DNA from: Clostridium sp. CS001
GTDB lineage: Bacteria; Bacillota; Clostridia; Clostridiales; Clostridiaceae
Reading direction: 5' to 3'
Length of the DNA: 64,000 nt
NCBI RefSeq assembly: GCF_020443565.1
Contig: NZ_JAIZZN010000006.1
Location: forward strand, 62,001-126,000
The position numbers and the translations under genes are program-made. Position 1 is the stretch's first letter. Each line of letters begins with the position of its first letter. The notes below the pieces were generated by a model, which made no database searches, had not been told where the DNA came from, and saw only the letters and a list, made by a program, of their open reading frames with translations. Of the stretch, positions 1-10,376 are shown one piece after another.

Positions 1-29
1 ACAATTGCACCGCTTTAACTTTTACTAAC

Positions 30-1802
30 TTATATTGCTACTGTTGCTTTCTTTAAGTATTCTAGTTCCTCTCCATCTAAATAAGGAGATAGTTTCTCAA
101 ATACAGTTTTATGATAACCATTTAACCATAATTTTTCTTCAGCTGTTAATAAAGATACATCAATAACATCTAAATCTATAGGGCATACAGTTAAAGTTTC
201 AAAACTCATAAATTGTCCACCATATTCGGTGTTTTCATCTTCTTTAACAACCACTAAGTTTTCTATCCTTATACCATGCTTTCCTGACTTATAAACTCCT
301 GGCTCATTGGACATTACCATTCCCTTTTCAAGCTTAATAGTATTTGGAACCATAGCAATTCTATGTGGTCCTTCATGAACATTTAAGAAGAAACCCACTC
401 CATGCCCTGTTCCATGCTTATAATCCATTCCTGCATTCCAAAGCGGAATTCTAGCTATGATATCTAAATTTGAACCAGTAGTTCCATATAGGAATCTTTG
501 CATAGTTAAGTCTATCATTCCTCTAAGCACTAGAGTGAAATCCGTTTTTTCTTCATTCGTTAATTTTCCCATTGCTAGAGTTCTTGTAATGTCAGTTGTT
601 CCATCTAAATATTGAGCACCAGAATCTAATAAATATAGACTCTCTGCTGTTATGGTAGCTTGATTTTCTTTTGTAGCACTATAATGAGGCATAGAAGCAT
701 TACCTCTGTAAGCTGAAATTGATCCAAAGCTTAGGTCATAGAAATTTTCTCCTGAACTTCTAATTTCGAAGATTTTATCTGCTGCTTCTATTTCGGTAAT
801 ATTACGTGTCTTTATGGTTTTCTTTATCCAGTTTATAAACTTAACCATAGCCACACCGTCACGCACCATTGCTTTTCTAATATTTTCAACTTCTATATCA
901 TTTTTTATAGCTTTAAATTTAGTAGTTATATCCATAGCCTCTAAAGTTTTAATACTTATGCAGCTATATATCCAAGTGCTGTTTTTAGATGGATCAAGTA
1001 ATATTGTTCCATCTTTAATCTCTTTCAAAAATTCCCCTATACTGTCATAAGGCATTATTTCTACATTGGCCCTTTTAAGTGCAACTTTAACTTCTGAATC
1101 AACTTTTCTCTCATCAATAAATAAATAATATCTATGTTCTGAAATTAACACATATGATATTGTTAAAGGATTACATTTTACATCTCTTCCTCTAATGTTT
1201 AATAGCCATGCTATATCATCAAGTCCTGATATAACATAGTACTCTGCTCCCATATTTTTCATTTGCGCAGCTACTTTGGCAAGTTTTTCTTCCCTTGATG
1301 CTCCAGCATACTTAACATCATGTAATATTACTTGGGTACATGGCCTTTCTGGTCTATCTTCCCATATCTTATCTATTAGATCTTCATTAACTTCAAATAA
1401 AAACTCTTTGCTTTCTAATGCCTTTTGTAAAGTTCTAAAATATTCTTGCGAAATAACTTTTCCATCGAAACCAATCTTTGCTCCTGTAGTAAGTGATCCT
1501 TTTAGAAACTCTTCAATAGTAGGAACTCCAGGCTCTCCCATTTTAAATAATGATACTCCCGAGTCCTTTAATTCACTTTCAGCTTGTATGAAGTATCTTC
1601 CATCAGTCCATAAAATAGCGTCATCTAAAGTTATAATTGCAGTACCAGCTGAACCTGTAAATCCTGTTATAAATGTCCTAGCAGTATAATGCTGAGCTAC
1701 ATATTCACTTTGATGTGGATCTGAGCTAGGCACAATGTACGCAGCTATATCTCTTGCGCTCATCTGCTTTCTTAATTCTTCAATTCTTTCTTTTATATTC
1801 AT
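30..1802 (-). CDS. Xaa-Pro aminopeptidase, M24B family, long form
   Basis: About 590 residues, removing N-terminal residues that precede proline, probably in the cytosol since no signal peptide is seen. Two creatinase-like N-terminal domains precede a pita-bread metallopeptidase domain. The metal ligands are visible in order: Asp in LLDSG (near residue 393), Asp in GTTDITRT (near 404), His in GHGVGFFLNVHEGP (near 467), Glu in SNEPGVY (near 499) and Glu in GIRIENL (near 513). The length fits the three-domain XPNPEP1-like form rather than the roughly 440-residue E. coli PepP. I chose the ATG at 1802 because GAGGTGA lies just upstream; a GTG nine bases earlier overlaps that site. It is a single gene, divergent from the Fe-S gene at 1996. 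Confidence 0.93.
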   Translation of the reverse strand: MNIKERIEELRKQMSARDIAAYIVPSSDPHQSEYVAQHYTARTFITGFTGSAGTAIITLDDAILWTDGRYFIQAESELKDSGVSLFKMGEPGVPTIEEFLKGSLTTGAKIGFDGKVISQEYFRTLQKALESKEFLFEVNEDLIDKIWEDRPERPCTQVILHDVKYAGASREEKLAKVAAQMKNMGAEYYVISGLDDIAWLLNIRGRDVKCNPLTISYVLISEHRYYLFIDERKVDSEVKVALKRANVEIMPYDSIGEFLKEIKDGTILLDPSKNSTWIYSCISIKTLEAMDITTKFKAIKNDIEVENIRKAMVRDGVAMVKFINWIKKTIKTRNITEIEAADKIFEIRSSGENFYDLSFGSISAYRGNASMPHYSATKENQATITAESLYLLDSGAQYLDGTTDITRTLAMGKLTNEEKTDFTLVLRGMIDLTMQRFLYGTTGSNLDIIARIPLWNAGMDYKHGTGHGVGFFLNVHEGPHRIAMVPNTIKLEKGMVMSNEPGVYKSGKHGIRIENLVVVKEDENTEYGGQFMSFETLTVCPIDLDVIDVSLLTAEEKLWLNGYHKTVFEKLSPYLDGEELEYLKKATVAI

Positions 1803-1901
1803 TACAGTCACCTCATTAACTTGTAAATTTCCATCTACAATATTTTATATTACTAACTTTATTATACCATAAATAACATAAGATTATATGGTGAAATATT
1901 C

Positions 1902-1930
1902 TTGCAACTATTTATGGAATATAATATAAT
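1902..1930 (+). promoter_or_regulatory. Candidate sigma-A promoter of the Fe-S protein gene
   Basis: TTGCAA at 1902-1907 and TATAAT at 1925-1930 are 17 bases apart, about 65 bases upstream of the ATG at 1996. A near-consensus housekeeping promoter. Confidence 0.6.
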
Positions 1931-1995
1931 TTTACTATATTATAGAAGGTTGCAATGTAAAATCTTTAAATCAAATATATCTTTAGGGGGTTGAA

Positions 1996-2769
1996 ATGAA
2001 TAATAAAATGCAGTTAATGATAAAAGACTTTGTAACACATTATTCAGAAACTAGAGGAGTTGAAACTAAATGGGGGGAACCTTTAATAGCCTACGCAGAC
2101 CCCATGGATAGTATGTTCTATAACCTTAAAAATGTTGTAAGCCCTTCCCATGCACTACCAAAGGACTTGTTGCCAGAAGCTAAAACTGTAGTCACATATT
2201 TTATACCTTTTGACAACATGGTAATTGAAAGTAATATAAAAGGAAAAGAAAGCTCTGAAATTTGGGCAAGAGCATATGTAGAAACTAATCAATTAATTTT
2301 AGATTTGAACATATTTATTAAAGATGAATTAGAAAAATTAGGTTACAAATCAGAAATCACACCTGCAACACATAACTTTGATAGTGAAAAATTAATTAGT
2401 GATTGGTCACATAGGCATGTTGCCTTTATAGCTGGACTCGGAACCTTTGGGCTAAACAATATGTTAATTACCGATAATGGCTGCTGCGGAAGGATTGGTA
2501 GTTTAATAACCGATTTAAAGATTGAACCTACTAAACGAAAAGATGGAGAGAATTGTTTGTACAAGCATATGGGGACATGTAAGAAATGTGTAGATAGATG
2601 TGTAAATGATGCTTTAACCGTCGATGGTTTTGACAGACACAAATGTTACGAAATGTGCTTATATAATGATAAGTTGTATCCTAGCATCGGCCTTTGCGAT
2701 GTTTGTGGCAAATGTTTAGTTGATATACCTTGCTCTACATTGAATCCCTTGAATGTCAATTTATTATAA
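1996..2769 (+). CDS. 4Fe-4S protein, epoxyqueuosine reductase (QueG)-like
   Basis: A 257-residue cytosolic protein. The C-terminal third carries ferredoxin-like cysteines: CKKCVDRC near residue 195, then CYEMC, and CDVCGKC followed by IPC near 235. The N-terminal part, including HRHVAFIAGLGTFGLNN, resembles the QueG family, whose founder reduces epoxyqueuosine in tRNA using cobalamin and Fe-S clusters. It is shorter than QueG (about 380 residues) and lacks the C-terminal HEAT region, so it is probably a family relative of unknown substrate. AGGGGG lies just upstream of the ATG. It is monocistronic, facing rubrerythrin 167 bases downstream. Confidence 0.75.
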   Translation: MNNKMQLMIKDFVTHYSETRGVETKWGEPLIAYADPMDSMFYNLKNVVSPSHALPKDLLPEAKTVVTYFIPFDNMVIESNIKGKESSEIWARAYVETNQLILDLNIFIKDELEKLGYKSEITPATHNFDSEKLISDWSHRHVAFIAGLGTFGLNNMLITDNGCCGRIGSLITDLKIEPTKRKDGENCLYKHMGTCKKCVDRCVNDALTVDGFDRHKCYEMCLYNDKLYPSIGLCDVCGKCLVDIPCSTLNPLNVNLL

Positions 2770-2936
2770 TTTAATAAGAAACTTATTTGACTTAGTCAAC
2801 TAATTCCACTCTTATTTAAAGCTCTTTTTATATTTTATTATTTTATGAATTCATAACATTGAAAAGTTAAAAATTGAGTGATATACTAGTCTTAGTACTA
2901 TTAGTTATAATATTAAAAATGTGGGAGGGTTAATTA

Positions 2937-3521
2937 ATGAATACTTTAAAAGGAACGAAAACAGCGGAAAATCTTATGAAGGCTTTTGCCGGAGAGTCTC
3001 AAGCACGTAATAGGTACACTTACTATGCTTCTCAAGCAAAAAAAGAAGGTTTTGTACAAATTTCTAATATATTCACAGAAACTGCTGATAATGAAAAAGA
3101 ACATGCAAAAAGATTCTTTAAGGCATTAAATGAAACAATGCTTAATGAAGTAGTTGAAATTACTGCTACATTTCCAGTAGGACTTAGCGATACAAAATCA
3201 AATCTTCTTGCTGCAGCTTGTGGAGAGAATGAAGAATGGGAAACTCTTTATCCTGAATTTGCTAAAGTTGCTGACGAAGAAGGCTTTCCTGCCATTGCAG
3301 CTATATTTAGAAGTATAGCTACAGTAGAAAAACATCATGAAGCTAGATATAGAAAATTATTATCGAACATAGAGTCAAACTCAGTATTCAGTAAGGACCA
3401 AACAGTTACTTGGAAATGCTTGAACTGTGGTTTTATATATGAAGGTGCTGAGGCTCCAATGATCTGCCCTGCTTGTATACATCCTCAAGCACACTTTGAA
3501 GTATCTGTAGAAAACTATTAG
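2937..3521 (+). CDS. rbr: Rubrerythrin
   Basis: A 194-residue non-haem di-iron peroxidase that protects anaerobes by reducing hydrogen peroxide. A ferritin-like four-helix domain (about residues 5-140) shows the ligand patterns [23 protein letters not shown] and [11 protein letters not shown]-terminal rubredoxin-like domain has WKCLNCGF and MICPACIHP, the FeS4 cysteines. Length is normal for the family. GGGAGG precedes the ATG. The region upstream holds a TTGAGT/TACTAT promoter candidate and a TTATAATATTA stretch that weakly resembles a PerR box; PerR control is known for clostridial rubrerythrins but is only inferred here. Confidence 0.96.
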   Translation: MNTLKGTKTAENLMKAFAGESQARNRYTYYASQAKKEGFVQISNIFTETADNEKEHAKRFFKALNETMLNEVVEITATFPVGLSDTKSNLLAAACGENEEWETLYPEFAKVADEEGFPAIAAIFRSIATVEKHHEARYRKLLSNIESNSVFSKDQTVTWKCLNCGFIYEGAEAPMICPACIHPQAHFEVSVENY

Positions 3522-3535
3522 ACATTAGTCTGTAA

Positions 3536-3586
3536 AAGGACTGTAGCAAGATTTAAGTAACCTACTCAAATCTTGTTACAGTCCTT
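3536..3586. terminator. Long hairpin terminator, repeat family C copy 1
   Basis: Arms 3536-3554 and 3568-3586 pair over 19 bases with very few mismatches around a 13-base loop, right after rubrerythrin. The arm AAGGACTGTAGCAAGATTT is closely similar to the hairpin at 24794-24838. It lies between convergent genes and could stop both transcripts. Confidence 0.75.
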
Positions 3587-3632
3587 AATTTATTAAAATA
3601 TTCCATGAAATTTCAATATGTTAACCAAGTTT

Positions 3633-4664
3633 TTACTTAATATTTTCTTGTTCTTTTAAATAAAGTAAGTAGTCCTCATTCCATTGCTCGTAGCTTTTAT
3701 CTTTTCTATGATCTTTTAAATCATACTTTCCCTCTAAAAACTCACCTAAATGTTTTGTAACTTTATTTGATCCCCATATGTTTAGGTGCCCAATATTGAA
3801 CATATCAGACTTAAAATTGAATCCAATTTCATCAAGCTTTTTATTATAATTAATGAACTCAATATCATTTTCCTTACATATTGCTTCAATTTTATTAAAC
3901 ATTTTACTCGGAGCTTTATGCCAAGTTATGTTTCCTAAAGTACTTGTCTCATCATAAGGCGCATTAATAAATACGAGTTTAAATCCCTTTTCTTTAGATA
4001 AATCAATAATTTTATTTAAATACTTTTCAGATTTAGGCGGAAGATCTTCTACTCCTTCGATAAAAGCATTAGCATTATTTTCTTTACCATACTTCTCATT
4101 TCCAACATTTAAACCTTTTTCAAAGTAAGTACTTAACCTATCAAGTTTATAATCTTCTTCCGTTAATTCTTTCCATCTATTAAGATACTTTGCAAATGGG
4201 AACACATAGTTTTTCCATTCTCCTATTGGAGTACAAGACATAATCGCTTCAATTTTATTTTTAGAAAACCTCATGTTATCAAGCACATTGCTAATATATG
4301 GCCCATTCCCATATTCATTAGTTAACCCCAAGTAATATAAATCAACTACAACAATAGGGTTTTCTTGCTTCTTTAATATTTCTTTTAATAGATAATATGT
4401 AACATCAATAGGTTGACCTGATGATGCATAATTAAAACTAGTCATTCCATAATCATTCCATAATACATTTGGGTTAACAGCTGCATGCATATGACTTGAA
4501 CCCAATAACACAACATCATACTTATCACCTGTATTGGCATATAATCCTTGATAATAACTACTATAGTATCCTGATTTCATTATGAGCAGAGGATTTAAAA
4601 ATGATATAATAAATATTACTATAACAATAAAAATACTTGCTTTCAAAATTGCTTTTTTAATCAA
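3633..4664 (-). CDS. SGNH-like membrane-anchored protein, partner of the MBOAT acyltransferase
   Basis: About 343 residues with one N-terminal membrane helix (roughly residues 5-27) and an extracytoplasmic domain. VVLLGSSHMHAAVNP, near residue 52, looks like the GDS-type nucleophile block of an SGNH esterase/acyltransferase, and DMFNIGHLNIWGSNKVTKHL near the C-terminus supplies the late Asp/His block. DltD- and AlgX-like proteins of this kind take acyl groups passed on by an MBOAT protein. The TTG at 4664 is chosen as start because AGGAGGTG sits six bases upstream. It lies 56 bases behind the MBOAT gene, so the two are likely one operon. The acceptor polymer is unknown. Confidence 0.7.
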   Translation of the reverse strand: MIKKAILKASIFIVIVIFIISFLNPLLIMKSGYYSSYYQGLYANTGDKYDVVLLGSSHMHAAVNPNVLWNDYGMTSFNYASSGQPIDVTYYLLKEILKKQENPIVVVDLYYLGLTNEYGNGPYISNVLDNMRFSKNKIEAIMSCTPIGEWKNYVFPFAKYLNRWKELTEEDYKLDRLSTYFEKGLNVGNEKYGKENNANAFIEGVEDLPPKSEKYLNKIIDLSKEKGFKLVFINAPYDETSTLGNITWHKAPSKMFNKIEAICKENDIEFINYNKKLDEIGFNFKSDMFNIGHLNIWGSNKVTKHLGEFLEGKYDLKDHRKDKSYEQWNEDYLLYLKEQENIK

Positions 4665-4720
4665 GTAAAGCACCTCCTGTAGATACAACCACAACCCTTT
4701 AATCTTAGGTTACAATGTTG

Positions 4721-6208
4721 TTAAAATTGAAAGTATATAAATTTTTGGACATCAAATGCTGTGCCATACATTCCGAATATCAATATTGATACCACAGCAG
4801 TTAAATATACACTCCATCTAAATATTAGATTTTGTTTTGATAATTCAAGTGGCAAGCTCTTGAATGATTGGATAGCATTCACAGCTATAACAATGACTAT
4901 TCCTAGTATTGCTACGAAGAAATCTTTTGAATCTAATCCTAATTTAAATATTGACCCATCGGTAAATATCCATGGATTAAAAGTCATCATATTCTTAATT
5001 ATTATTTTTGCATAAGTAAATGAACCCGCTCTGAAAAATATCCATGCAAAATCCACCAGTATAAACGTTGTTAAAACTTGGAACAACTTATATCCAAACA
5101 TATTAGTTTTAATTTTAAAAACACTTATTAATTTTTCTTTTACAGGCTTAAATATGTCTCCTAGCACCTGATATGTCCCATGTAATGCTCCCCAAATAAC
5201 AAAATTTAGTGCAGCTCCATGCCACAATCCACTAGCTAAAAAAACAATCATTACATTAAGATAACCTCTTAGCTTACCACGCCTGTTTCCCCCTAAAGGA
5301 AAATACAAATAATCCTTAAACCATCCACTTAAAGTAATATGCCAACGTCTCCAAAACTCCTTTATGGATTTTGAAAAATAAGGATTCTCAAAATTCTTTG
5401 ATAATCTAAAGCCCATAACCTCTGCAGATCCTCTTGCTATATCAGAATAAGATGAAAAATCACAATATATTTGAAATGCAAAAAAAACAGTAGCTATGAT
5501 AATTTGAAACCCTTTATAATCCTTTGGATTATTATATACAGTATTAACTAGTACCGCTAGCCTGTCTGCAATTAAAACTTTTTGCATAAATCCCCATAAT
5601 ATTAATAGCAAACCATGCTTGGCTCTATTATAGTCAAAATAATGTTTTTCATTAAATTGATATAATAAATCCTTTGATTTTTCTATAGGTCCCGCTACTA
5701 ACTGAGGGAAAAAGGATACAAACAAAGCATACTTCCCTAAGTTCTTTACTGCTTTAATATCACCTCTATAAACATCCATAGTATAACTTAATGCTTGGAA
5801 TGTATAAAAAGAAATACCTGCAGGCAACATAAACCTAAAAGTTGGTATCGTTAGTAAAACATTAAATTTTGCTAATATAGTAGTTAGATTTAATGTAAAG
5901 AAGTTCAAATACTTAAATAAAAACAAAATTCCTAAGTTGCTGGAAAAACTAGATATAAGAATAATTTTTTTTAATCTAATGGCTTTATGTACATCCTTAA
6001 CTTCACTTACTCTTTGTATTAATAATCCACTAAGATAGGTAATTATAGTGGATATTGCAATTAGTATTGCATATTTTGGATTCCAACACATATAGAAATA
6101 ATAACTAGCTATTAACAGCCATAGATACCTAAATTTATGCGGTATTAAAAAATATAAAATTGTAACTACAGGGAAAAATATTAAAAAACTAACAGAATTA
6201 AATAACAA
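4721..6208 (-). CDS. MBOAT family O-acyltransferase (AlgI/DltB-like)
   Basis: A 495-residue polytopic membrane protein with about ten hydrophobic segments. It carries the MBOAT signature: KEFWRRWHITLSGWFKDYLY, then SGLWHGAALNFVIWGALHG with the catalytic His near residue 329. Family members move acyl groups, often acetate or D-alanine, across the membrane to cell-surface polymers. Length fits AlgI (about 460-520) better than DltB (about 400). The SGNH-like gene directly downstream is the expected extracytoplasmic partner. No dltA or dltC lies nearby, so O-acetylation of a surface polysaccharide is more likely than teichoic acid D-alanylation, but this is inference. Confidence 0.88.
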   Translation of the reverse strand: MLFNSVSFLIFFPVVTILYFLIPHKFRYLWLLIASYYFYMCWNPKYAILIAISTIITYLSGLLIQRVSEVKDVHKAIRLKKIILISSFSSNLGILFLFKYLNFFTLNLTTILAKFNVLLTIPTFRFMLPAGISFYTFQALSYTMDVYRGDIKAVKNLGKYALFVSFFPQLVAGPIEKSKDLLYQFNEKHYFDYNRAKHGLLLILWGFMQKVLIADRLAVLVNTVYNNPKDYKGFQIIIATVFFAFQIYCDFSSYSDIARGSAEVMGFRLSKNFENPYFSKSIKEFWRRWHITLSGWFKDYLYFPLGGNRRGKLRGYLNVMIVFLASGLWHGAALNFVIWGALHGTYQVLGDIFKPVKEKLISVFKIKTNMFGYKLFQVLTTFILVDFAWIFFRAGSFTYAKIIIKNMMTFNPWIFTDGSIFKLGLDSKDFFVAILGIVIVIAVNAIQSFKSLPLELSKQNLIFRWSVYLTAVVSILIFGMYGTAFDVQKFIYFQF

Positions 6209-6328
6209 ACTATCACCTCTTCTAAACTCTTTTAAAATTTTTTTTAATATATATTGATATATATTAAAATATTTAATTTAAATTACAACTTGTCCCACAT
6301 CATTCTACAACATATTCTACATTAAATC

Positions 6329-6393
6329 AAAAAAAAACAGATAAACCATTAATATTATATGCCACTGGACATACTTATGGTTTTATCTGTTTT
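6329..6393 (-). terminator. Intrinsic terminator of the opp operon
   Basis: Arms at 6334-6349 and 6377-6393 (AAAACAGATAAA-CCAT against its complement with one bulged base) are followed on the minus strand by a run of Ts (plus-strand A run 6329-6337). It lies 24 bases beyond the end of oppF. Confidence 0.8.
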
Positions 6394-6416
6394 AAAAGCA
6401 TTAAATTGTAGATTAT

Positions 6417-7364
6417 TTACACACTAGCCTTATATTCTTCCACTTCTTTTTTATTTGCTAAAACAAAGTGCCCAGGCTCTACTTCAACCCAAGAAGGAGC
6501 ATCGCTGCTGTAGTCATGACAACTTGGATCATAAAATTCTAGCTTCTTTTGCCTTTCTGCTCGTGGATCAGGTAAAGGAATAGCTGAAAGCAATGCACGT
6601 GTGTATGGATGAAGTGGATTTGCAAAAAGTTTTTCAGTTTCTGCCAGTTCCACAATCTTTCCTTTATATATTACTGCTATTCGCTGCGTAATAAAACGAA
6701 CTACCGCTAGGTCATGAGCTATAAACATATAGGTCAAGTTATTTTTCTTTTGCAAATCAGAAAGTAAATTTAAAACTTGGGCACGTATGGAAACATCTAA
6801 AGCAGAAATGGGTTCGTCTGCAATAATGAGTTCTGGTTCCATCACCAAAACTCTAGCAATACCTATACGTTGGCGCTGTCCTCCAGAAAATTCATGTGGA
6901 AATCTACTTGCGAATTCCGGTAATAAGCCTACATCTAGCAGTGCCTGTGCTACCTTTGCTTTACGTTCTTCTTCGCCACTATAATTTTTATAATTAATCA
7001 TTCCCTCGGACACTATATAATCTACCTTGGCTCTCTCATTTAAAGATGCCATAGGATCTTGAAAAATCATTTGAATTTTTCTTGTTACCTCTGCATCTAG
7101 TTTAGCAGGTATCTTACCATTGATTTTTTCTCCTTTGAAAAGTATCTCGCCACTTGAGGCTTTGTTAATTCTTATAATAGCTCTACCAATAGTAGTTTTT
7201 CCAGAACCTGATTCTCCCACTAAACCAAAAGTTTCTCCTTTATAAATTTTAAAGCTTACATCATCTACCGCAGTAAAGGTTTTATTTTTATGCTCTCCAA
7301 ACTCTACTTTTAGATTTTTAACTTCTAGTACAACTTCCCGCTGGGCATTATTCATGTTCTTCAC
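6417..7364 (-). CDS. oppF: Oligopeptide ABC transporter ATP-binding protein OppF
   Basis: A 315-residue ABC ATPase. Walker A is [12 protein letters not shown] (near residue 54), the signature is [14 protein letters not shown] (near 165), Walker B is [12 protein letters not shown], and the H-loop is IAHD. The C-terminal oligopeptide/dipeptide extension, [15 protein letters not shown], is the hallmark of OppD/OppF/DppD/DppF proteins. It is the last gene of the opp operon and overlaps oppD by 17 bases, implying translational coupling. Its place with murein peptidase genes suggests that the imported peptides come from the cell wall. Confidence 0.93.
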   Translation of the reverse strand: MKNMNNAQREVVLEVKNLKVEFGEHKNKTFTAVDDVSFKIYKGETFGLVGESGSGKTTIGRAIIRINKASSGEILFKGEKINGKIPAKLDAEVTRKIQMIFQDPMASLNERAKVDYIVSEGMINYKNYSGEEERKAKVAQALLDVGLLPEFASRFPHEFSGGQRQRIGIARVLVMEPELIIADEPISALDVSIRAQVLNLLSDLQKKNNLTYMFIAHDLAVVRFITQRIAVIYKGKIVELAETEKLFANPLHPYTRALLSAIPLPDPRAERQKKLEFYDPSCHDYSSDAPSWVEVEPGHFVLANKKEVEEYKASV

Positions 7365-8406
7365 CCCTCCATTGTTTACGCATTATTGATATGGCCTCAG
7401 GCGGTTCTACTTTTGGTGCCCGTGGATCTAAAAGCCATGTTCTTGCTTTATGAGTGGAACTTACCTCAAAATAGGGAGGTCTTTCTACAAAATCTATTTT
7501 TAATGCCTTTGGATTTCGTGGTGCAAAAGCATCGCCTTTAACTTCATTAAACAAATTAGGCGGCGTTCCGCTAATAGAATATAGGTGCTCACCTTTAACC
7601 CCTAATTGTGGAAGGGAGGAAAGTAATGCCCAAGTATAGGGATGTTGTGGATTATAAAATATCTCCTCCGTCATGCCAATCTCTACAATATCACCGGCAT
7701 ACATTACAGCTACCCTATCCGCTACTTTTGCTACCACTCCCAAGTCGTGAGTTATATATATTATAGTTAGTTTATATTTTTCCTGTAAATTTTTTAGCAG
7801 TTGCAATATTTGTGCCTGTATTGTTACATCTAAGGCTGTAGTTGGCTCATCACAAATTAGAATTTTAGGTTTGCAAGCTACAGATATAGCTATTACGACC
7901 CTTTGCCGCATTCCGCCTGAAAATTCATGAGGGTACTGTTTGTATCGTACTTCTGGATTTGAAATACCCACATCTCTTAATATTTCAAGAGTTGCGCCTT
8001 TTGCATTTTCTCCTTTTAACCCCTGATGAAGTTCTACAGCTTCTTGAATTTGTTTTCCAACTGTTTTTAGAGGATTTAACGAGGTCATAGGGTCTTGAAA
8101 TACCATTGCAATTTCTTTACCTCGAATTTTCAACCAATCTTTTTCAGCTTTAAATTTTGAAATTTCATGCTCTTTATACTTTATAATTCCTGAATCTATC
8201 CAACCATTTCCATCTAACAAACCAATAAATGATTTTGTAAATACAGACTTTCCTGAGCCTGATTCCCCTACAATAGCCAAGCTTTCTCCTTCGTATAGAT
8301 TTAAGGAAATTTCTCTTATTGCCGTAAGCACTCTTCCTCTAAGGCGAAATTTAATCACAATATTTTCTGCTGATAGAACCACTTTATCTTTATTTAATGT
8401 ATTCAT
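7348..8406 (-). CDS. oppD: Oligopeptide ABC transporter ATP-binding protein OppD
   Basis: A 352-residue ABC ATPase with Walker [13 protein letters not shown], signature [18 protein letters not shown], Walker [13 protein letters not shown] and H-loop ITHD. The C-terminal extension, [18 protein letters not shown] and on, is typical of OppD. It pairs with OppF as the ATPase heterodimer under the OppB/OppC permeases. Spacing is 12 bases from oppC upstream and a 17-base overlap with oppF downstream. The start ATG follows GGAGGGG. Confidence 0.93.
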   Translation of the reverse strand: MNTLNKDKVVLSAENIVIKFRLRGRVLTAIREISLNLYEGESLAIVGESGSGKSVFTKSFIGLLDGNGWIDSGIIKYKEHEISKFKAEKDWLKIRGKEIAMVFQDPMTSLNPLKTVGKQIQEAVELHQGLKGENAKGATLEILRDVGISNPEVRYKQYPHEFSGGMRQRVVIAISVACKPKILICDEPTTALDVTIQAQILQLLKNLQEKYKLTIIYITHDLGVVAKVADRVAVMYAGDIVEIGMTEEIFYNPQHPYTWALLSSLPQLGVKGEHLYSISGTPPNLFNEVKGDAFAPRNPKALKIDFVERPPYFEVSSTHKARTWLLDPRAPKVEPPEAISIMRKQWRGEEHE

Positions 8407-8418
8407 ATTAAACCCCTC

Positions 8419-9387
8419 CTACACATGATTTCTTGGATCTGCTGCATCGGCAAAAACATTTCCCATAACATAGAAGGATATGGTTATAATAGATAGTACC
8501 ACTACAGGGAAAATCAATTGGTAACGAAGTGTGGGAATCATCATAATTACTCTTCCTTCATTAATTAAGTTGCCAAGGGACGGTATGTCTAAGGGTAGCC
8601 CCAATCCTATATAAGTTAAAAAAACTTCAGAACCGATAGCACCAGGAATCGCCAATGCCATTCTAAGCATAATTACAGAAACTAAGTAAGGTAGTAGGTT
8701 TTTTGTAATAATACGATGGGTAGGTGTTCCAAGACAACGTGATGCTAAGTTGTACTCCCTGTCCCTAATTATTACAATTTGATTCCTAACAAAACGTGCC
8801 ATGCCTAGCCAGTTAATAGAACACATTGCAATAATTAAAGTGGAAAGACTTGGTCTTAGGATATAAGCTAAAAGAACTAAAATAATAGTTGTGGGTATAT
8901 TATCTAATACATTATAAATTGCTGTTATAATTGTATCTAACTTACGAACATATCCCCACAATGCGCCCACTAAAATACCTGCAATAGCTTCCCAAATACC
9001 TACAACTACACCTATAAATAGGGATGTTCTAGTACCACTCCATATTCTTGCCCATAGATCCTGCCCAATAGAGTTTGTTCCAAACCAAAATTCTTTATCT
9101 GGAGCATGATTTCTAAACTGCAACCCCGTGGCTGGATTATTGTAAATAGTTAATGGAGACTTTTGACTAGGCAAATAAGGCTGTATTATAGTAAATAACA
9201 CCAGTAATATTACCACTATTAGCAAAAATGTCGCCACCTTATTAGCTAAGAATACTTGGCAAGTAGACTTCCAATAAGAATAATTAGAATATCCAACCTT
9301 CTCGCCATCTCTCTCATCTTGATTGGCAAAGCTAAACAATGATTCATTTATTCCTTTGGCAATATTATCTAATTCCTTATTCTTCAT
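8419..9387 (-). CDS. oppC: Oligopeptide ABC transporter permease OppC
   Basis: A 322-residue inner permease with six predicted membrane segments, the first at about residues 50-70. The cytoplasmic EAA loop reads NLASRCLGTPTHRIITKNLLP, as in the OppC/DppC branch. The roughly 45-residue cytosolic N-terminal leader before the first helix is normal for OppC. It overlaps oppB by four bases (ATGA type), so the two are coupled. With OppB it forms the membrane channel for the peptides delivered by OppA. Confidence 0.92.
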   Translation of the reverse strand: MKNKELDNIAKGINESLFSFANQDERDGEKVGYSNYSYWKSTCQVFLANKVATFLLIVVILLVLFTIIQPYLPSQKSPLTIYNNPATGLQFRNHAPDKEFWFGTNSIGQDLWARIWSGTRTSLFIGVVVGIWEAIAGILVGALWGYVRKLDTIITAIYNVLDNIPTTIILVLLAYILRPSLSTLIIAMCSINWLGMARFVRNQIVIIRDREYNLASRCLGTPTHRIITKNLLPYLVSVIMLRMALAIPGAIGSEVFLTYIGLGLPLDIPSLGNLINEGRVIMMIPTLRYQLIFPVVVLSIITISFYVMGNVFADAADPRNHV

Positions 9388-10328
9388 CTTGACCCACCTC
9401 GACTTCCTAGTTTAATTCTTGGGTCAATTCCAGCCATTAATAAGTCGCCAAGCAAAAGACCCATAATACCTAAGGCTGAATAGATTAATACTAAAGCTTG
9501 AACCATATTGTTATCCTGTCTTTGTATTACATCAACAAGTAATCCACCCATTCCAGGTATGGAGTACAAAGATTCAATATAAATAGAGCCAGATATAGTT
9601 AGTAAAAGTGAAGCCGGAAGATACTGTGCCATAGGTACAAATGCATTACGCAAAACATGCTTCATCATAATTGTTTTATTACTTAGCCCTTTAGCCCTTG
9701 CAAGCTTGATATATTCTTTATTTAACTCATCTACCATATAGCGTCGCATCCACATAGCATATCCTGCAATACTGCCAAGAGACATAGAAATCACAGGCAA
9801 AATCCAACTTTTAGGATTCTCTACCTTGAAGAGAATTGGTAATTTGCAAAGGTCCGTAACATATAATTGCAAGAATAAATAGTACACCGCTGCTGGCACT
9901 GCATTAATGAGCACAATATAACCAGTGCCCATCTTGTCCCAAAACTTGCTCTTATTTCTGGTCATTAATACTCCTAAACTAATACCTAGCACCAAGGAAA
10001 TAGCCATAGCTGATAGTCCAAAATATAAGGAATACTTAATTTTCGACTTAATTATTTCCGTTGCTGGAACTTTAGGTCTATACACAATGGATTCTCCTAA
10101 GTCACCAACCGCCAGCTTTTTATAGAAGTTTCCAAGTTGAATATGTACAGGATCTTTAAGTCCCATATTTCTCAAAATTGTTTCCTTTTGGACTACATCT
10201 AGCTTCTCATAGCCCTGTCCAAAATAGCCTTCTTCTGGCATTAGTCTCATGAGAAGAAATATAACGGTTACTATAACAAATAATGTGAATATGGATTGCA
10301 CCAATCTTTTAAATGCGTATTTTAACAC
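9384..10328 (-). CDS. oppB: Oligopeptide ABC transporter permease OppB
   Basis: A 314-residue permease beginning MLKYAFKRLVQSIFTLFVIV, the usual OppB/DppB first helix, followed by about five more membrane spans. The EAA loop is KEYIKLARAKGLSNKTIMMKH, and PGMGGLLVDVIQRQD near the C-terminus is a family landmark. GGAGGAAG precedes the ATG at 10328. It is separated from oppA by about 100 bases that contain a stable hairpin, which may set the oppA to oppB expression ratio. Confidence 0.92.
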   Translation of the reverse strand: MLKYAFKRLVQSIFTLFVIVTVIFLLMRLMPEEGYFGQGYEKLDVVQKETILRNMGLKDPVHIQLGNFYKKLAVGDLGESIVYRPKVPATEIIKSKIKYSLYFGLSAMAISLVLGISLGVLMTRNKSKFWDKMGTGYIVLINAVPAAVYYLFLQLYVTDLCKLPILFKVENPKSWILPVISMSLGSIAGYAMWMRRYMVDELNKEYIKLARAKGLSNKTIMMKHVLRNAFVPMAQYLPASLLLTISGSIYIESLYSIPGMGGLLVDVIQRQDNNMVQALVLIYSALGIMGLLLGDLLMAGIDPRIKLGSRGGSR

Positions 10329-10376
10329 CTGCGCTTCCTCCTTTTCATGGAATGTAATAATACCCTAATAAGATAC

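Noticed and set aside
1276-1689. A 137-codon plus-strand frame opposite the aminopeptidase gene
   Set aside because: It is antisense to a well-supported gene with all metal ligands, and has no family features or ribosome site.
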